64,000 bases of DNA from Hydrogenophilus thermoluteolus (GTDB lineage: Bacteria > Pseudomonadota > Gammaproteobacteria > Burkholderiales > Rhodocyclaceae), in contig NZ_AP018558.1 of assembly GCF_003574215.1 (NCBI RefSeq), forward strand, positions 778,001 through 842,000. Direction: 5' to 3'. The translations under genes and the position numbers were made by a program. This document shows, one piece after another, positions 32,201 to 41,289 of the stretch; position 1 is the stretch's first letter, and every line of letters starts with the position of its first letter. Under the pieces are notes generated by a model. The model worked only from the letters and a program-made list of their open reading frames with translations. It ran no database searches and had not been told where the DNA came from.

Positions 32201-32228
32201 CCCCGCTGTTTCGTGCAGCGGGGTTTTT
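32201..32228 (+). terminator. Rho-independent terminator downstream of rnpB
   Basis: CCCCGCTG (32201-32208) and CAGCGGGG (32216-32223) form a perfect 8-bp stem with a 7-base loop, followed by TTTTT. It ends transcription from rnpB (and any read-through from pyrC) about 90 bases before mraZ. An earlier small stem GCCCCG/CGGGGC at 32135-32157 has no T-tract. Confidence 0.85.
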
Positions 32229-32271
32229 CGTTTGGTTGGTAGGATTTGTAAATTTGTTCAGTAGTTTTATG

Positions 32272-32306
32272 TGGGAACAAGTGGTAAAAAGTGGGGTAAA
32301 AGGGGT
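32272..32306 (+). promoter_or_regulatory. MraZ-type operator of the dcw cluster
   Basis: TGGGA, TGGTA, TGGGG and GGGGT occur at 32272, 32282, 32292 and 32302, exactly 10 bases apart. MraZ of E. coli binds TGGGN direct repeats with 5-base spacers upstream of its own gene, so this is almost certainly the autoregulatory site. I cannot pick confident -35/-10 elements; the AT-rich stretch 32245-32270 is the likely promoter region. Confidence 0.8.
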
Positions 32307-32320
32307 TTGGGTGGAGCAAG

Positions 32321-32764
32321 ATGTTTCAAGGCGCGGTGGCGCTCACGCTGGATGCGAAAGGGCGGATGACGGTCCCGCAGCGGCACCGCGAACTGCTCTG
32401 TCCAGACGGGGCACCACTGGTGCTGACCGCGCATCCCCACCGCTGTGTCGTGCTCTATCCGCAATCCGTTTGGCAGCCGATCCGCGACGAGATCGTTCGC
32501 ATGCCTGGGCTCGATCCGCGTGCCGCAGCGTTGAAGCGGCTCTTGGTCGGGTTTGCCGAAGAGCAGACGCTCGATGGCGCGGGTCGGGTGTTGTTGGCGC
32601 CATCGTTGCGGCAATGGGCCGAGTTGGAAAAGAACGTGTGGTTGGTGGGGCAAGGGAGTCATCTCGAGCTCTGGTCTGAAACCGGCTGGGCGAAACAGCA
32701 AGAGGCGATGCGGTCGATCTCCTTTGCCGACCTGCCCGAACCGTTCCAAGGGTTGGCTTTATGA
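32321..32764 (+). CDS. mraZ: Transcriptional regulator MraZ
   Basis: MraZ is a ring-forming AbrB/SpoVT-like DNA-binding protein that represses the dcw cluster. The 147-residue protein shows two half-repeats: MFQGAVALTLDAKGRMTVPQRHRELL and EEQTLDGAGRVLLAPSLRQWAEL (the DxxGR motifs), as in the family. GGTGGAG gives a ribosome site 4 bases before ATG. Its proposed operator lies 15 bases upstream. It overlaps rsmH by 4 bases. Confidence 0.96.
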   Translation: MFQGAVALTLDAKGRMTVPQRHRELLCPDGAPLVLTAHPHRCVVLYPQSVWQPIRDEIVRMPGLDPRAAALKRLLVGFAEEQTLDGAGRVLLAPSLRQWAELEKNVWLVGQGSHLELWSETGWAKQQEAMRSISFADLPEPFQGLAL

Positions 32765-33693
32765 ACGTGCAGGGAGCGCACCAACCCGTAATGCTCGGCG
32801 AAGCCCTGGAAGCGCTGGCGGTGCGTCCGGACGGGTGTTATCTCGACGCCACCTTTGGCCGAGGGGGGCACAGCCGCGCCATCTTGGCGCGCTTGGGGGC
32901 GAATGGACGCGTGGTGGCGCTGGATCGCGATCCTGAAGCAGTGGCCGCAGGCATCGCATTGGCGAAAGTGGACCCTCGGTTTTCGATTGCCCACCGCCCC
33001 TTTTCGGAGCTGGGGCAGGCGCTGGATGCGTGGGGCCTTGCCGCGGTCGATGGGGTGCTGTTCGATTTTGGCGTTTCGTCGCCACAACTCGATACCCCGG
33101 AGCGGGGAATGAGTTTTCGTTTGGACGCTCCGCTCGACATGCGCATGGATCCGACGCGGGGTGAGCCGGTTCGGGTGTGGTTGGCGACAGCGGAACGCGA
33201 CGCGATCAAGGAGGTGATCAAACAGTATGGCGAAGAGCGGTTTGCTCATGCGATTGCAAAGGCGATTGTCGCCGCGCGCACCAGAGCGCCCATTGTTTCC
33301 ACGCGGCAGTTGGCCGAGATCGTGGCAAAAGCGGTCCCGCGCCGTGAGCCGGGGCAACACCCAGCGACGCGCACCTTCCAAGCGCTTCGGATTTTTGTGA
33401 ACCGCGAACTGGAAGAGATCGAACGCGCACTGCCGCAAGCGGTCGCGCGGTTAGCCCCACGGGGGCGTCTCGTGGCGATCAGCTTTCACTCGCTCGAGGA
33501 TCGGATCGTCAAACGGTTCATGCGCGCGCAGTGCGAACCGCCGCCGCTTCCGCCAGGTGTGGCGATTCGTGAGGACGAACGGCCCGAGCCCGCGATGCGC
33601 TGGGTGGTCAAACGCCTTTCACCGGCTGAAGCGGAATGTGCACAAAACCCGCGCGCGCGGTCGGCAGTGCTGCGGGCAGTGGAGAAGCGATGA
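32761..33693 (+). CDS. rsmH: 16S rRNA (cytosine-1402 N4)-methyltransferase
   Basis: RsmH (MraW) adds N4-methyl to C1402, the same nucleotide that the window's RsmI 2'-O-methylates. The 310-residue protein has HQPVMLGEALEAL, DATFGRGGHSRAIL, ALDRDPEA, DGVLFDFGVSSPQLD and GMSFRLDAPLDMRMD, plus the C-terminal ISFHSLEDRIVKRFM. It starts in ATGA overlap with mraZ and ends in ATGA overlap with ftsL. Confidence 0.97.
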   Translation: MNVQGAHQPVMLGEALEALAVRPDGCYLDATFGRGGHSRAILARLGANGRVVALDRDPEAVAAGIALAKVDPRFSIAHRPFSELGQALDAWGLAAVDGVLFDFGVSSPQLDTPERGMSFRLDAPLDMRMDPTRGEPVRVWLATAERDAIKEVIKQYGEERFAHAIAKAIVAARTRAPIVSTRQLAEIVAKAVPRREPGQHPATRTFQALRIFVNRELEEIERALPQAVARLAPRGRLVAISFHSLEDRIVKRFMRAQCEPPPLPPGVAIREDERPEPAMRWVVKRLSPAEAECAQNPRARSAVLRAVEKR

Positions 33694-33962
33694 GCGCAGG
33701 CTGGTGGGACGGCGTGTTGCTGGGGGCGGCGATCGGTTCGGCGATCGCGGTGGTCACCATGCACCACGAAGTACGGGGTTTGGTCCGGGCGGTCGAAGCA
33801 GAAAAAGCGACGACGGCACGGATCGAAAGTGAGTGGCGGCGTTTAGAGGTGGCGCGTGCAGCCGCAGAACGGCCGGAGCGGCTGAAAGCGGTCGCGGCGC
33901 AAATGGGGTTGGCGCCCCCTGCCGTGGCACGTATCCGGCGCTGGGAGGAGCAGAAACCATGA
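33690..33962 (+). CDS. ftsL: Cell division protein FtsL
   Basis: FtsL is a bitopic inner membrane protein that links FtsQB to FtsWI at the septum. The 90-residue product has one N-terminal membrane helix (GVLLGAAIGSAIAVVTM) and a coiled-coil region (LVRAVEAEKATTARIESEWRRL) ending LKAVAAQMGLAPP, the typical FtsL tail. Identification rests on this plus its fixed position between rsmH and ftsI; sequence conservation is low in the family. Both ends overlap neighbours as ATGA. Confidence 0.9.
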   Translation: MSAGWWDGVLLGAAIGSAIAVVTMHHEVRGLVRAVEAEKATTARIESEWRRLEVARAAAERPERLKAVAAQMGLAPPAVARIRRWEEQKP

Positions 33963-35692
33963 CACACGATTTGGCGGTTGGAACGTTTCGTTTGGCGGTA
34001 CCGTTGCCCCGCTTGGTTTTCGTTCTGAGCCTTTTCGGGTTGTGCGTCGCATTGGTGGTCGGGCGCGCCGGGTGGTTGGTCGCGGCCGAGCGTCAGTTTC
34101 TGCAAGCGCAAGCAGAGCAACGCTATGAGCGGGTGGTCACGGTACCAGCAGCGCGCGGCCGCTTGCTCGATCGCAATGGGACGATCCTGGCGCAATCGGT
34201 CGAAACCCATTCGATCTGGGTCGATCCCCAGTTGTGGCAAGCCGCTTCGTCCGAGCAGGTCGAAGCGCTTGCTCGACTGTTGGGAACGACACCCGATGCG
34301 ATCGAAGCGCAGATCGCCCGGGGCGGAAGCCGTTTCGCCTATTTGAAACGGCATCTCGATCGTCGAACCGCTGAGGCCGTATTGGCGCTCAAAATCCCCG
34401 GTGTTTCGGCGCTTCAGGAGCCAAAGCGCGTCTACCCTTACCGCGAGCTCGTCGCGACCGTCGTTGGTATCACCGATATCGACGGAAACGGACTGGAAGG
34501 GTTGGAACGCGGTTTTGACAACCGGTTGCAGGGGCATCCTGGCAAGAAGGTGTTGGTGCAGGATCGCCAAGGGCGACCGGTTCGCGAGGGGGAATGGCTG
34601 GTGCCGGTTCAGTCCGGGGAAGATCTCATTCTCTCCCTCGACCTCCGCATTCAGGCAGCGGCGTTGAACGCGGTGAAAGACACCGTGACGCAATTTCAAG
34701 CAAAGGGCGGCGCGGCAGTGGTGCTCGACGCCAAGAGCGGTGAAGTGTTGGCGATGGCCAACTGGCCCACGTTCGATCCGGAAGCTAGGACGGAACTCGA
34801 TTGGAACTTGGTGCGGAACCGCGCGATCACCGACAGTTACGAGCCGGGATCGGTGGTCAAGCCGATTCTCGTCGCGCTCGGGTTGGAGCAGAACGTGGTT
34901 CGTCCGGAGACACCGATCGACGTGCGTGGTGGGGTGATCAAAGTCTCCGGTTTTTCGATTCGCGACGCCCACGCAAGCGACAGGGTGTTGACCGTCTCGG
35001 AAGTGATCCAAAAATCGTCGAACGTCGGCGTGGTCAAAATCGCGCAGAAACTGGACCCCCAAGCGCTGTGGCAACACTATCGGCGCTTTGGTTTCGGCGA
35101 ACGGCCTAAAATTCCCTTGAAGGGGGCAACGGCAGGTCACTTGTTCCCACCGCAGCACTTGAAACCGATCGAAGTGGCGACGATGGCCTTCGGTCATGGG
35201 ATGTCGGCGTCGCTCCTGCAGGTGGCAGGCGCCTACCAGGCATTGGCGAACGATGGGTGTCGCTTGCCGATCACCTTCGTTCGGTTAGAATCACTCCCTT
35301 CGTGTTCGCAACACCAGCGCGTCGTCTCGGCACGTACGGCACGCACCGTGCGTGCGATGCTGGAGAAGGTGACGGACGTGGGGGGAACGGGAACGCGCGC
35401 GCAGGTTGCCGGCTATACGACTGCGGGGAAAACGGGGACGGCGCGTAAAGTGGAAAATGGGCAGTATGTGCAGAAGTATGTCGCGTCGTTCGTCGGTTAT
35501 GCGCCAGCGACCGACCCGCGAATCGTCGTCGCGGTGATGATCGATGAGCCAAACGTGCAGAAAGGGTATTACGGAGGGACCGTTGCCGCACCCGCTTTTG
35601 CTGAGATCGTTCGCCAAGCGCTCCCCGCATTGGGTGTTTTGCCCGACCAACCCGTACAGGTGGTGGCCGAGTCGCGTGCTCCACGTGGGTGA
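33959..35692 (+). CDS. ftsI: Septal peptidoglycan transpeptidase (PBP3)
   Basis: FtsI cross-links septal peptidoglycan. The 577-residue class B PBP has an N-terminal membrane helix (LPRLVFVLSLFGLCVALVV), the N-terminal domain with ARGRLLDRNGTILAQSV, and the transpeptidase domain with SXXK in EPGSVVKPI (catalytic Ser), SXN in KSSNVG and KTG in AGKTGTARK. The start overlaps ftsL by 4 bases. Relatively close to standard length. Confidence 0.97.
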   Translation: MTHDLAVGTFRLAVPLPRLVFVLSLFGLCVALVVGRAGWLVAAERQFLQAQAEQRYERVVTVPAARGRLLDRNGTILAQSVETHSIWVDPQLWQAASSEQVEALARLLGTTPDAIEAQIARGGSRFAYLKRHLDRRTAEAVLALKIPGVSALQEPKRVYPYRELVATVVGITDIDGNGLEGLERGFDNRLQGHPGKKVLVQDRQGRPVREGEWLVPVQSGEDLILSLDLRIQAAALNAVKDTVTQFQAKGGAAVVLDAKSGEVLAMANWPTFDPEARTELDWNLVRNRAITDSYEPGSVVKPILVALGLEQNVVRPETPIDVRGGVIKVSGFSIRDAHASDRVLTVSEVIQKSSNVGVVKIAQKLDPQALWQHYRRFGFGERPKIPLKGATAGHLFPPQHLKPIEVATMAFGHGMSASLLQVAGAYQALANDGCRLPITFVRLESLPSCSQHQRVVSARTARTVRAMLEKVTDVGGTGTRAQVAGYTTAGKTGTARKVENGQYVQKYVASFVGYAPATDPRIVVAVMIDEPNVQKGYYGGTVAAPAFAEIVRQALPALGVLPDQPVQVVAESRAPRG

Positions 35693-35701
35693 TTCTGGTC
35701 G

Positions 35702-37402
35702 ATGAATGTTTCGACGATCTATCCGTGGCCCGATTGGCTCGAAGCGGTTTTTCGCGCGTGCCGTAACCGTTTTCCCAACGCATCGCTTGCGAGCGACTCG
35801 CGTCGGATCCAACCCGGTGACCTCTTTTTGGCGTTTCGCCACGACGGCCGAAACGGCTGGGACTATGTGGCCGATGCCATTCAGCGGGGTGCCGCGGCCG
35901 TCATTGCCGATCGCGATAGGGCAGGGAGCACCGAAGGAGAGATGGGCGCAGAGGGTACACCGGCTGACGCACCCGAAATCCTGGCCGGTCATGCGGGAGA
36001 AAAGTCGCTGTTGTGGCGCATCCCGGGTTTCCAGAACTGGGCGGGTGAGTGGGCCCACCGCTGGTACGATGCACCTTCGGAACACCTCTCGGTTTGGGGG
36101 GTTACCGGCACCAATGGCAAAACGACGGTGAGTCAGTGGTTGGCGCAGACGTTGGAACGGCTTGGACATGCAACCGGAGTGGTCGGGACTCTGGGCGCGG
36201 GACGGTTGGGCGCGCTCGATGCCACCGGGTTCACCACACCGTCTGCGGTGTTGCTACACACGTTGTTTGCCCGCTTTCGTGATGCCGGATGTCGCGTGGC
36301 AAGCCTCGAAGTTTCGTCGATCGGCGTCTGTGAGGGGCGCATCGACGGCGTACGGTTCCACGGGGCGATTTTCACCAACCTTTCGCGCGACCATCTGGAT
36401 TACCACGGGTCGCTTGCGGCGTACGCCGAAGCGAAACGCCGTTTCCTTTTTCGCCCGGAGCTTGCCCATCAAATTTTCTGGGTCGATGATCCCTATGGAG
36501 CGCAATGGGGAAGCGCTGCGGCGCAAGAAGCCGAACGCACGGGGGACATACGCCAGCGTACGGTTTGGTGGGTCGGAACCGAAACGACCATTCGCCACCT
36601 GCAGAGAAGTGGCGCTGCTGCGCACGGTAGCGGTGTTGCTACGGTTGCGTTGACGGCGAAACCGCAGTGGATAGACGGGCGTTGGACCGTGCCGGTCACC
36701 ATTCGCCTCCCTGAAACGGGGCATTTTGTCGGGAGAACGCAACCGCTGCAGGCGGGAACGCTCGAGGTGCCGGCAGCAGGGGCGTTTCAAATCGCAAACG
36801 GCGCGCTCGTCCTGGCCGCTTTGTTGGCGGAGGGCATCGCGTTGCCCGATGCGCTCGCCGCTTTGGCGCACGTGGTGTCGCCGCCTGGGCGGATGGAGGT
36901 GGTGGCGGATCGTCCGATGGTGGTCGTCGATTACGCGCATACGCCGGACGCGCTGGCACAAGCGCTCGAGAGCCTCCGCCCGATTGCCGCTGCGCGTGGC
37001 GGTGCGCTCTGGGTGGTCTTTGGGGCGGGCGGCAATCGCGATGCCGGGAAACGCCCGGAGATGGGACGGGCGGCGGCAGCGTGCGCCGATCGGCTGGTGG
37101 TGACGAGCGACAATCCCCGCTGGGAGTCGCCGGATGCGATCGCTGCCGCGATTCTGCGTGGGGTTCCTGCTGGCACTGACGTCACCGTGCAGTTGGATCG
37201 CGGCGAAGCGATCCGGTACGCGGTCGTTTCTGCCGCGGCTGACGATGTGATTTTGCTAGCTGGCAAGGGGCACGAGGGGTATCAGGAGATTGCCGGCGAG
37301 AAAATCCCCTTTTCCGATCACGAATGCGCGCGCGCTGCGTTGATGGCGCGTGATGCCAAGACGCCGTGCGCCGCGTCTTTTTCGCTTCAGGATCAACGAT
37401 GA
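35702..37402 (+). CDS. murE: UDP-MurNAc-L-Ala-D-Glu:meso-diaminopimelate ligase
   Basis: MurE adds the third stem residue. The DNPRWESP motif is the meso-diaminopimelate-type signature rather than the lysine one. Other features: SLASDSRRIQPGDLFLAF, P-loop VTGTNGKTTVSQWL, TNLSRDHLDYHGS, VDYAHTPDALAQAL and LLAGKGHEGYQEI. At 566 residues it is about 70 longer than usual, with an extra stretch near 75-110 before the P-loop and another near 270-330. The ribosome site is weak. It starts 9 bases after ftsI and overlaps murF as ATGA. Confidence 0.96.
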   Translation: MNVSTIYPWPDWLEAVFRACRNRFPNASLASDSRRIQPGDLFLAFRHDGRNGWDYVADAIQRGAAAVIADRDRAGSTEGEMGAEGTPADAPEILAGHAGEKSLLWRIPGFQNWAGEWAHRWYDAPSEHLSVWGVTGTNGKTTVSQWLAQTLERLGHATGVVGTLGAGRLGALDATGFTTPSAVLLHTLFARFRDAGCRVASLEVSSIGVCEGRIDGVRFHGAIFTNLSRDHLDYHGSLAAYAEAKRRFLFRPELAHQIFWVDDPYGAQWGSAAAQEAERTGDIRQRTVWWVGTETTIRHLQRSGAAAHGSGVATVALTAKPQWIDGRWTVPVTIRLPETGHFVGRTQPLQAGTLEVPAAGAFQIANGALVLAALLAEGIALPDALAALAHVVSPPGRMEVVADRPMVVVDYAHTPDALAQALESLRPIAAARGGALWVVFGAGGNRDAGKRPEMGRAAAACADRLVVTSDNPRWESPDAIAAAILRGVPAGTDVTVQLDRGEAIRYAVVSAAADDVILLAGKGHEGYQEIAGEKIPFSDHECARAALMARDAKTPCAASFSLQDQR

Positions 37403-38790
37403 ACACATCTTTGGCTGAAATCGCCGCGGCAATCGGGGTGCCGATGCCGCCAGAGGCTCAGGATCGGCGAATCGATGGTGTCACCACCGATTCGCGCGCA
37501 GCGTGTTCTGGGAAACTCTTCGTGGCCTTGACGGGGACGCGTTTTGACGGCCACGATTTCGTTGCGGCGGCGCTCACGCAAGGCGCCGTCGCGGCGATGG
37601 TTTCGGCAGCGCAATGGGCGCACCACCGAGACCGCACGTCGGTGCCTGCCGATCGCGTTTTACCGGTACCCGACACCTTGGCGGCATTGGGCGCAATCGG
37701 ACAATGGTGGCGGCGGCAGTGGGGCGGCGCGGTGACCGCGGTGACTGGCAGCGCGGGCAAGACGACGACCAAAACCTTGCTCGCGTCCGCATTGGCTGCG
37801 ATCTGGGGCGAAAGCCAAGTCTGGGCGACGCCCGGGAACTGGAACAACGCGATTGGCGTGCCACTCACGCTCTGTGGGATCGAAAGAAAGCATCGGGGTG
37901 TGGTCGTAGAAGTGGCGATGAATCAACCCGGGGAGATCGTTGCGTTGGGGCGGTTGGCCGAACCCAACGTCGCGGTGGTGTTGAACGCGCTGCGCGCCCA
38001 CTTGGCCGGGCTGGGTAGCGTCGATGCGGTGGCGGCAGAGAAAGGGTCGCTCGTCACCACGCTCGCATCAGACGGGGTCGCCGTGCTGCCTGCCGATTCC
38101 CCTTTTTTCGCCGAATGGCGGGAGCGGGCGCAACCGCGCCAGATCGTGACGTTCGGGCGCGCGCCAGCGGCTATGGTGCGGTTGTGTCATGAGGTTGCCG
38201 ATGCCGAAGGCATCCGCTGCGAGGTGGTCAGCGACCGGCAAGAAGCCACCGTGCGCCTGCCGTGGGTCGGGCGCCACTTCGCCGAATTGGCCTGTGCCGC
38301 GTTGGCGGTGCTCGATGCGCTGCAATTGCCGTGGGAGCCAGCGGTCGCTGCCTGGCAGGCTCTACCCCCCGTGGCGGGTCGGCTGCGGCGGCTGCAGACG
38401 CCCACCGGAACGGTCGTTCTCGACGACACGTATAATGCCAACCCCGACGCGATGCGCGCCGCGATCGACGCCCTGATGACATTGCCGCAGCCGCGCAAAG
38501 TGGTCGTGATGGGTGAGATGGCGGAACTGGGGGCGCATGGCAGCGAGCTGCACGAGGAGGTTGGCCGCTATGCCAAAGCGGCAGGTGTGACCCATTTTTT
38601 GACTTTGGGACCGAACGCCGAAGCGGCGGCTTCAGGGTTCGGCGACGGCGCAATGGCGTTCTCGGCTTTGCCGCGATTGTTGGACGCGCTGTTGCCGCTT
38701 CTCGATGCGCAGACAGCCGTTTTGGTGAAAGGTTCGCGCTCGAGTCGCATGGAGCGGGTCGTTACAGCGATCGCCCCATCGGCTGAGTGA
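37399..38790 (+). CDS. murF: UDP-MurNAc-tripeptide:D-Ala-D-Ala ligase
   Basis: MurF adds D-Ala-D-Ala to complete the UDP-MurNAc pentapeptide. The 463-residue protein has VTTDSRAACSGKLFVALTG, P-loop VTGSAGKTTTKTLLA, the asparagine-rich GNWNNAIGVPLTL, EVAMNQPGEI, and the C-terminal LDDTYNANPDAMRAAID and VVMGEMAELG. The start overlaps the murE stop (ATGA). Confidence 0.97.
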   Translation: MNTSLAEIAAAIGVPMPPEAQDRRIDGVTTDSRAACSGKLFVALTGTRFDGHDFVAAALTQGAVAAMVSAAQWAHHRDRTSVPADRVLPVPDTLAALGAIGQWWRRQWGGAVTAVTGSAGKTTTKTLLASALAAIWGESQVWATPGNWNNAIGVPLTLCGIERKHRGVVVEVAMNQPGEIVALGRLAEPNVAVVLNALRAHLAGLGSVDAVAAEKGSLVTTLASDGVAVLPADSPFFAEWRERAQPRQIVTFGRAPAAMVRLCHEVADAEGIRCEVVSDRQEATVRLPWVGRHFAELACAALAVLDALQLPWEPAVAAWQALPPVAGRLRRLQTPTGTVVLDDTYNANPDAMRAAIDALMTLPQPRKVVVMGEMAELGAHGSELHEEVGRYAKAAGVTHFLTLGPNAEAAASGFGDGAMAFSALPRLLDALLPLLDAQTAVLVKGSRSSRMERVVTAIAPSAE

Positions 38791-38808
38791 GCGCGCAAGG
38801 AGAAGGGC

Positions 38809-39897
38809 ATGTTGCTGGAATTGGCGCAATGGTTGGCGCACGAGGTGCGGGCATTCAACGTCTTTACCTACATCACGCTGCGCACGATGCTTGCGGCGCT
38901 CACCGCGCTCGTGGTCTCTTTCCTTCTGGGACCTGGTGTGATCCGCTGGTTGGCGGCAAAAAAGTTTGGGCAAGCGGTGCGCCAAGACGGACCGCAGAGC
39001 CATTTGATCAAGAGTGGGACGCCGACGATGGGCGGGGTGTTGATCCTGCTCTCCATGACGCTTGCAGTTCTACTCTGGGGGGATTTGCGCAACGCGTACG
39101 TTTGGGTGGTGCTTTGGGTCACGCTGGGTTTCGGTCTGGTGGGTTGGGTCGATGACTGGCGCAAAGTGGTGCACCGGGATCCGAAGGGGTTGCCGGCGCG
39201 GTGGAAGTACCTTTGGACTTCGGTGATCGCTTTAGCGGCTACCGGTTATCTGGCGTGGCAGGCAACGCTTCCGGTACATACCACGCTGATCGTTCCCTTC
39301 TTCAAAGAGGTATCGATTCCGTTGGGCACCGTTGGGTTGGTGGTGCTTGGCTATTTCGTGATCAACGGGGCAAGCCATGCCGTCAATCTCACCGACGGGT
39401 TGGACGGTCTGGCGGTGATGCCGGTGGTACTCGTCACCGGGGCGTTGGCGATTTTTGCCTATGTCGCCGGGCACGCGGTTTTTGCACGTTACCTGGGCGT
39501 CCCCTATGTGCCGGGAGCAGGCGAATTGGCGGTGGTTTGTGGCGCAATCTGTGGCGCTGGGCTTGGGTTCCTTTGGTTCAACGCGCATCCGGCGCAGGTG
39601 TTCATGGGCGATGTCGGTGCGCTGGCGCTGGGCGCAGCGATGGGGGCGATCGCGTTGATCGTCCGGCAAGAGATCGTCTTTTTCATCATGAGTGGGCTTT
39701 TCGTCGTCGAAGCGCTGTCGGTGATGCTCCAAGTGGGGTTTTTCAAATACAGCGGGGGAAAGCGGATTTTGCGGATGGCCCCGTTGCACCACCATTTCGA
39801 ATTGGGTGGCTGGAAAGAGACGCAGGTGGTGGTGCGCTTTTGGATCATCACGATTATTCTGGTGCTGATCGGGTTGTCGACATTGAAACTGCGGTAG
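38809..39897 (+). CDS. mraY: Phospho-MurNAc-pentapeptide transferase
   Basis: MraY transfers phospho-MurNAc-pentapeptide to undecaprenyl phosphate, making lipid I. The 362-residue polytopic protein (about ten membrane helices) has [13 protein letters not shown], the Asp pair in [23 protein letters not shown], and [15 protein letters not shown], and [11 protein letters not shown] near the C-terminus. The length matches E. coli. It begins 18 bases after murF, with AAGGAGAAGGG upstream. Confidence 0.98.
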   Translation: MLLELAQWLAHEVRAFNVFTYITLRTMLAALTALVVSFLLGPGVIRWLAAKKFGQAVRQDGPQSHLIKSGTPTMGGVLILLSMTLAVLLWGDLRNAYVWVVLWVTLGFGLVGWVDDWRKVVHRDPKGLPARWKYLWTSVIALAATGYLAWQATLPVHTTLIVPFFKEVSIPLGTVGLVVLGYFVINGASHAVNLTDGLDGLAVMPVVLVTGALAIFAYVAGHAVFARYLGVPYVPGAGELAVVCGAICGAGLGFLWFNAHPAQVFMGDVGALALGAAMGAIALIVRQEIVFFIMSGLFVVEALSVMLQVGFFKYSGGKRILRMAPLHHHFELGGWKETQVVVRFWIITIILVLIGLSTLKLR

Positions 39898-39903
39898 GTG
39901 GCG

Positions 39904-41289
39904 ATGGATTTGGTCTTGGGCCTTGGGTTGAGCGGTGCGGCGATGGTGCGCTGGTTGGTGGCGCACGGTCTTTCTGTACGCGCTGCCGATACCCGCGCAG
40001 CGCCCCCAGAGAAGGAAGCGCTCATCGCCGAATGCCCAGGGGTCGAGTGGCGCTTCGGATGTGTGATGGACGCAGCGCTCCTCGATGGGGTCGATCGGGT
40101 CTGGGTGTCGCCGGGGCTGCCCACAGACCTCCCGTGCTTGGTCGCCGCCCGCGCGTGCGGTCTCTCGACTGGCGGGGAACTCGCGCTCTTTGCCGAAGTG
40201 CGGCGTGCCCGTGGCGATCGCGCGCCGATTCTGGCGATCACCGGCACCAACGGAAAAAGTACGACGACTGCGCTCGTTTCTCATCTGTTGACCGCGTTGG
40301 GGTGGGACGCGCCGCCGCTCGGCAATATCGGCAAACCGCTCCTAGCGGAGGCGTTGGAGCGGGAGCGAACGGGTCGTCCCTGGCCACAGGTATGGGTGGT
40401 CGAGCTCTCAAGCTTTCAGCTCGAGGCAGCTGGCACCTTTGCTGCGGATGCGGCGACGATTCTGAATGTGACCGAGGATCACCTCGATCGGCACGGCTCG
40501 ATGGCCGCGTATGTGCGTGCCAAGGCGCGGATTCTCGAAGGGGCGGCGTGCGCCGTGTTACCGCGCGACGACGCAACGCTCTGGCAATGGCTCGGCGATG
40601 CCGCGCAACGCGTGCGAACCGTTACGTTCGGTCTCGACCAGCCGCCAACTGACGAAGACTGGGGCGTTGTTGAATCTGAGGGGCGTTCCTGGTTGGCGTG
40701 GGGGGATCGGCTGCTCGTGCCAACCGACCGTTTGCCGCTTCTGGGGCGTCACAACCAGCGCAATGTGTTGGCGGCGCTCGCGCTGGTGGTTCATCTTACG
40801 GGGTGGGACGATCGGTTGGCGGCAGCGGTGACCTCTTTCCGCGGGTTACCCCACCGCATGGTGTTGGTCGCGACGCGCAGCGACGGCGTTCGTTTCGTCG
40901 AAGATTCGAAAGGAACCAACGTAGGCGCGACGGTTGCGGCGATCACGTCGCTGGATGCGCCGATTCGCTTGCTGGCAGGTGGCGATGGCAAAGGGCAATC
41001 GTTCGTGCCCCTTGCTGAAGCGGCGCGGGGACGCGTCCGCTGTGCGTACCTGTACGGCCGCGATCGCACTGCGTTGGCCGAGGCGTTCACGGCAGCGGGT
41101 GTCGCGGTCCATTGTTGTGAAAGTCTTGAGGAGGCGACGGCACGGGCCGCCCGCGACGCAGAGCCCGGCGATATCGTGCTGCTGTCTCCTGCGTGTGCCA
41201 GTTGGGATCAGTTTCGGGATTACCGCGCACGCGCTGCGTGTTTCGTTGCTGCCGTCGAGCGCCATTTGACCACGGAGCAGATACCGTGA
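39904..41289 (+). CDS. murD: UDP-MurNAc-L-Ala:D-Glu ligase
   Basis: MurD adds D-glutamate to UDP-MurNAc-L-Ala. The 461-residue protein begins MDLVLGLGLSGAAMVRWL, then has GGELALFAEV, P-loop ITGTNGKSTTTALV, LSSFQLEAAGTF, LNVTEDHLDRHGSM, and FVEDSKGTNVGATVAAI and LLSPACASWDQFRDY. I prefer the ATG at 39904, which has AGGTGG upstream; GTG at 39898 directly after the mraY stop would add two residues. Confidence 0.96.
   Translation: MDLVLGLGLSGAAMVRWLVAHGLSVRAADTRAAPPEKEALIAECPGVEWRFGCVMDAALLDGVDRVWVSPGLPTDLPCLVAARACGLSTGGELALFAEVRRARGDRAPILAITGTNGKSTTTALVSHLLTALGWDAPPLGNIGKPLLAEALERERTGRPWPQVWVVELSSFQLEAAGTFAADAATILNVTEDHLDRHGSMAAYVRAKARILEGAACAVLPRDDATLWQWLGDAAQRVRTVTFGLDQPPTDEDWGVVESEGRSWLAWGDRLLVPTDRLPLLGRHNQRNVLAALALVVHLTGWDDRLAAAVTSFRGLPHRMVLVATRSDGVRFVEDSKGTNVGATVAAITSLDAPIRLLAGGDGKGQSFVPLAEAARGRVRCAYLYGRDRTALAEAFTAAGVAVHCCESLEEATARAARDAEPGDIVLLSPACASWDQFRDYRARAACFVAAVERHLTTEQIP

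Noticed and set aside
33608..35197. 529-codon minus-strand frame across ftsL and ftsI
   Set aside because: Antisense to ftsI; no recognisable domain and composition typical of shadow frames.
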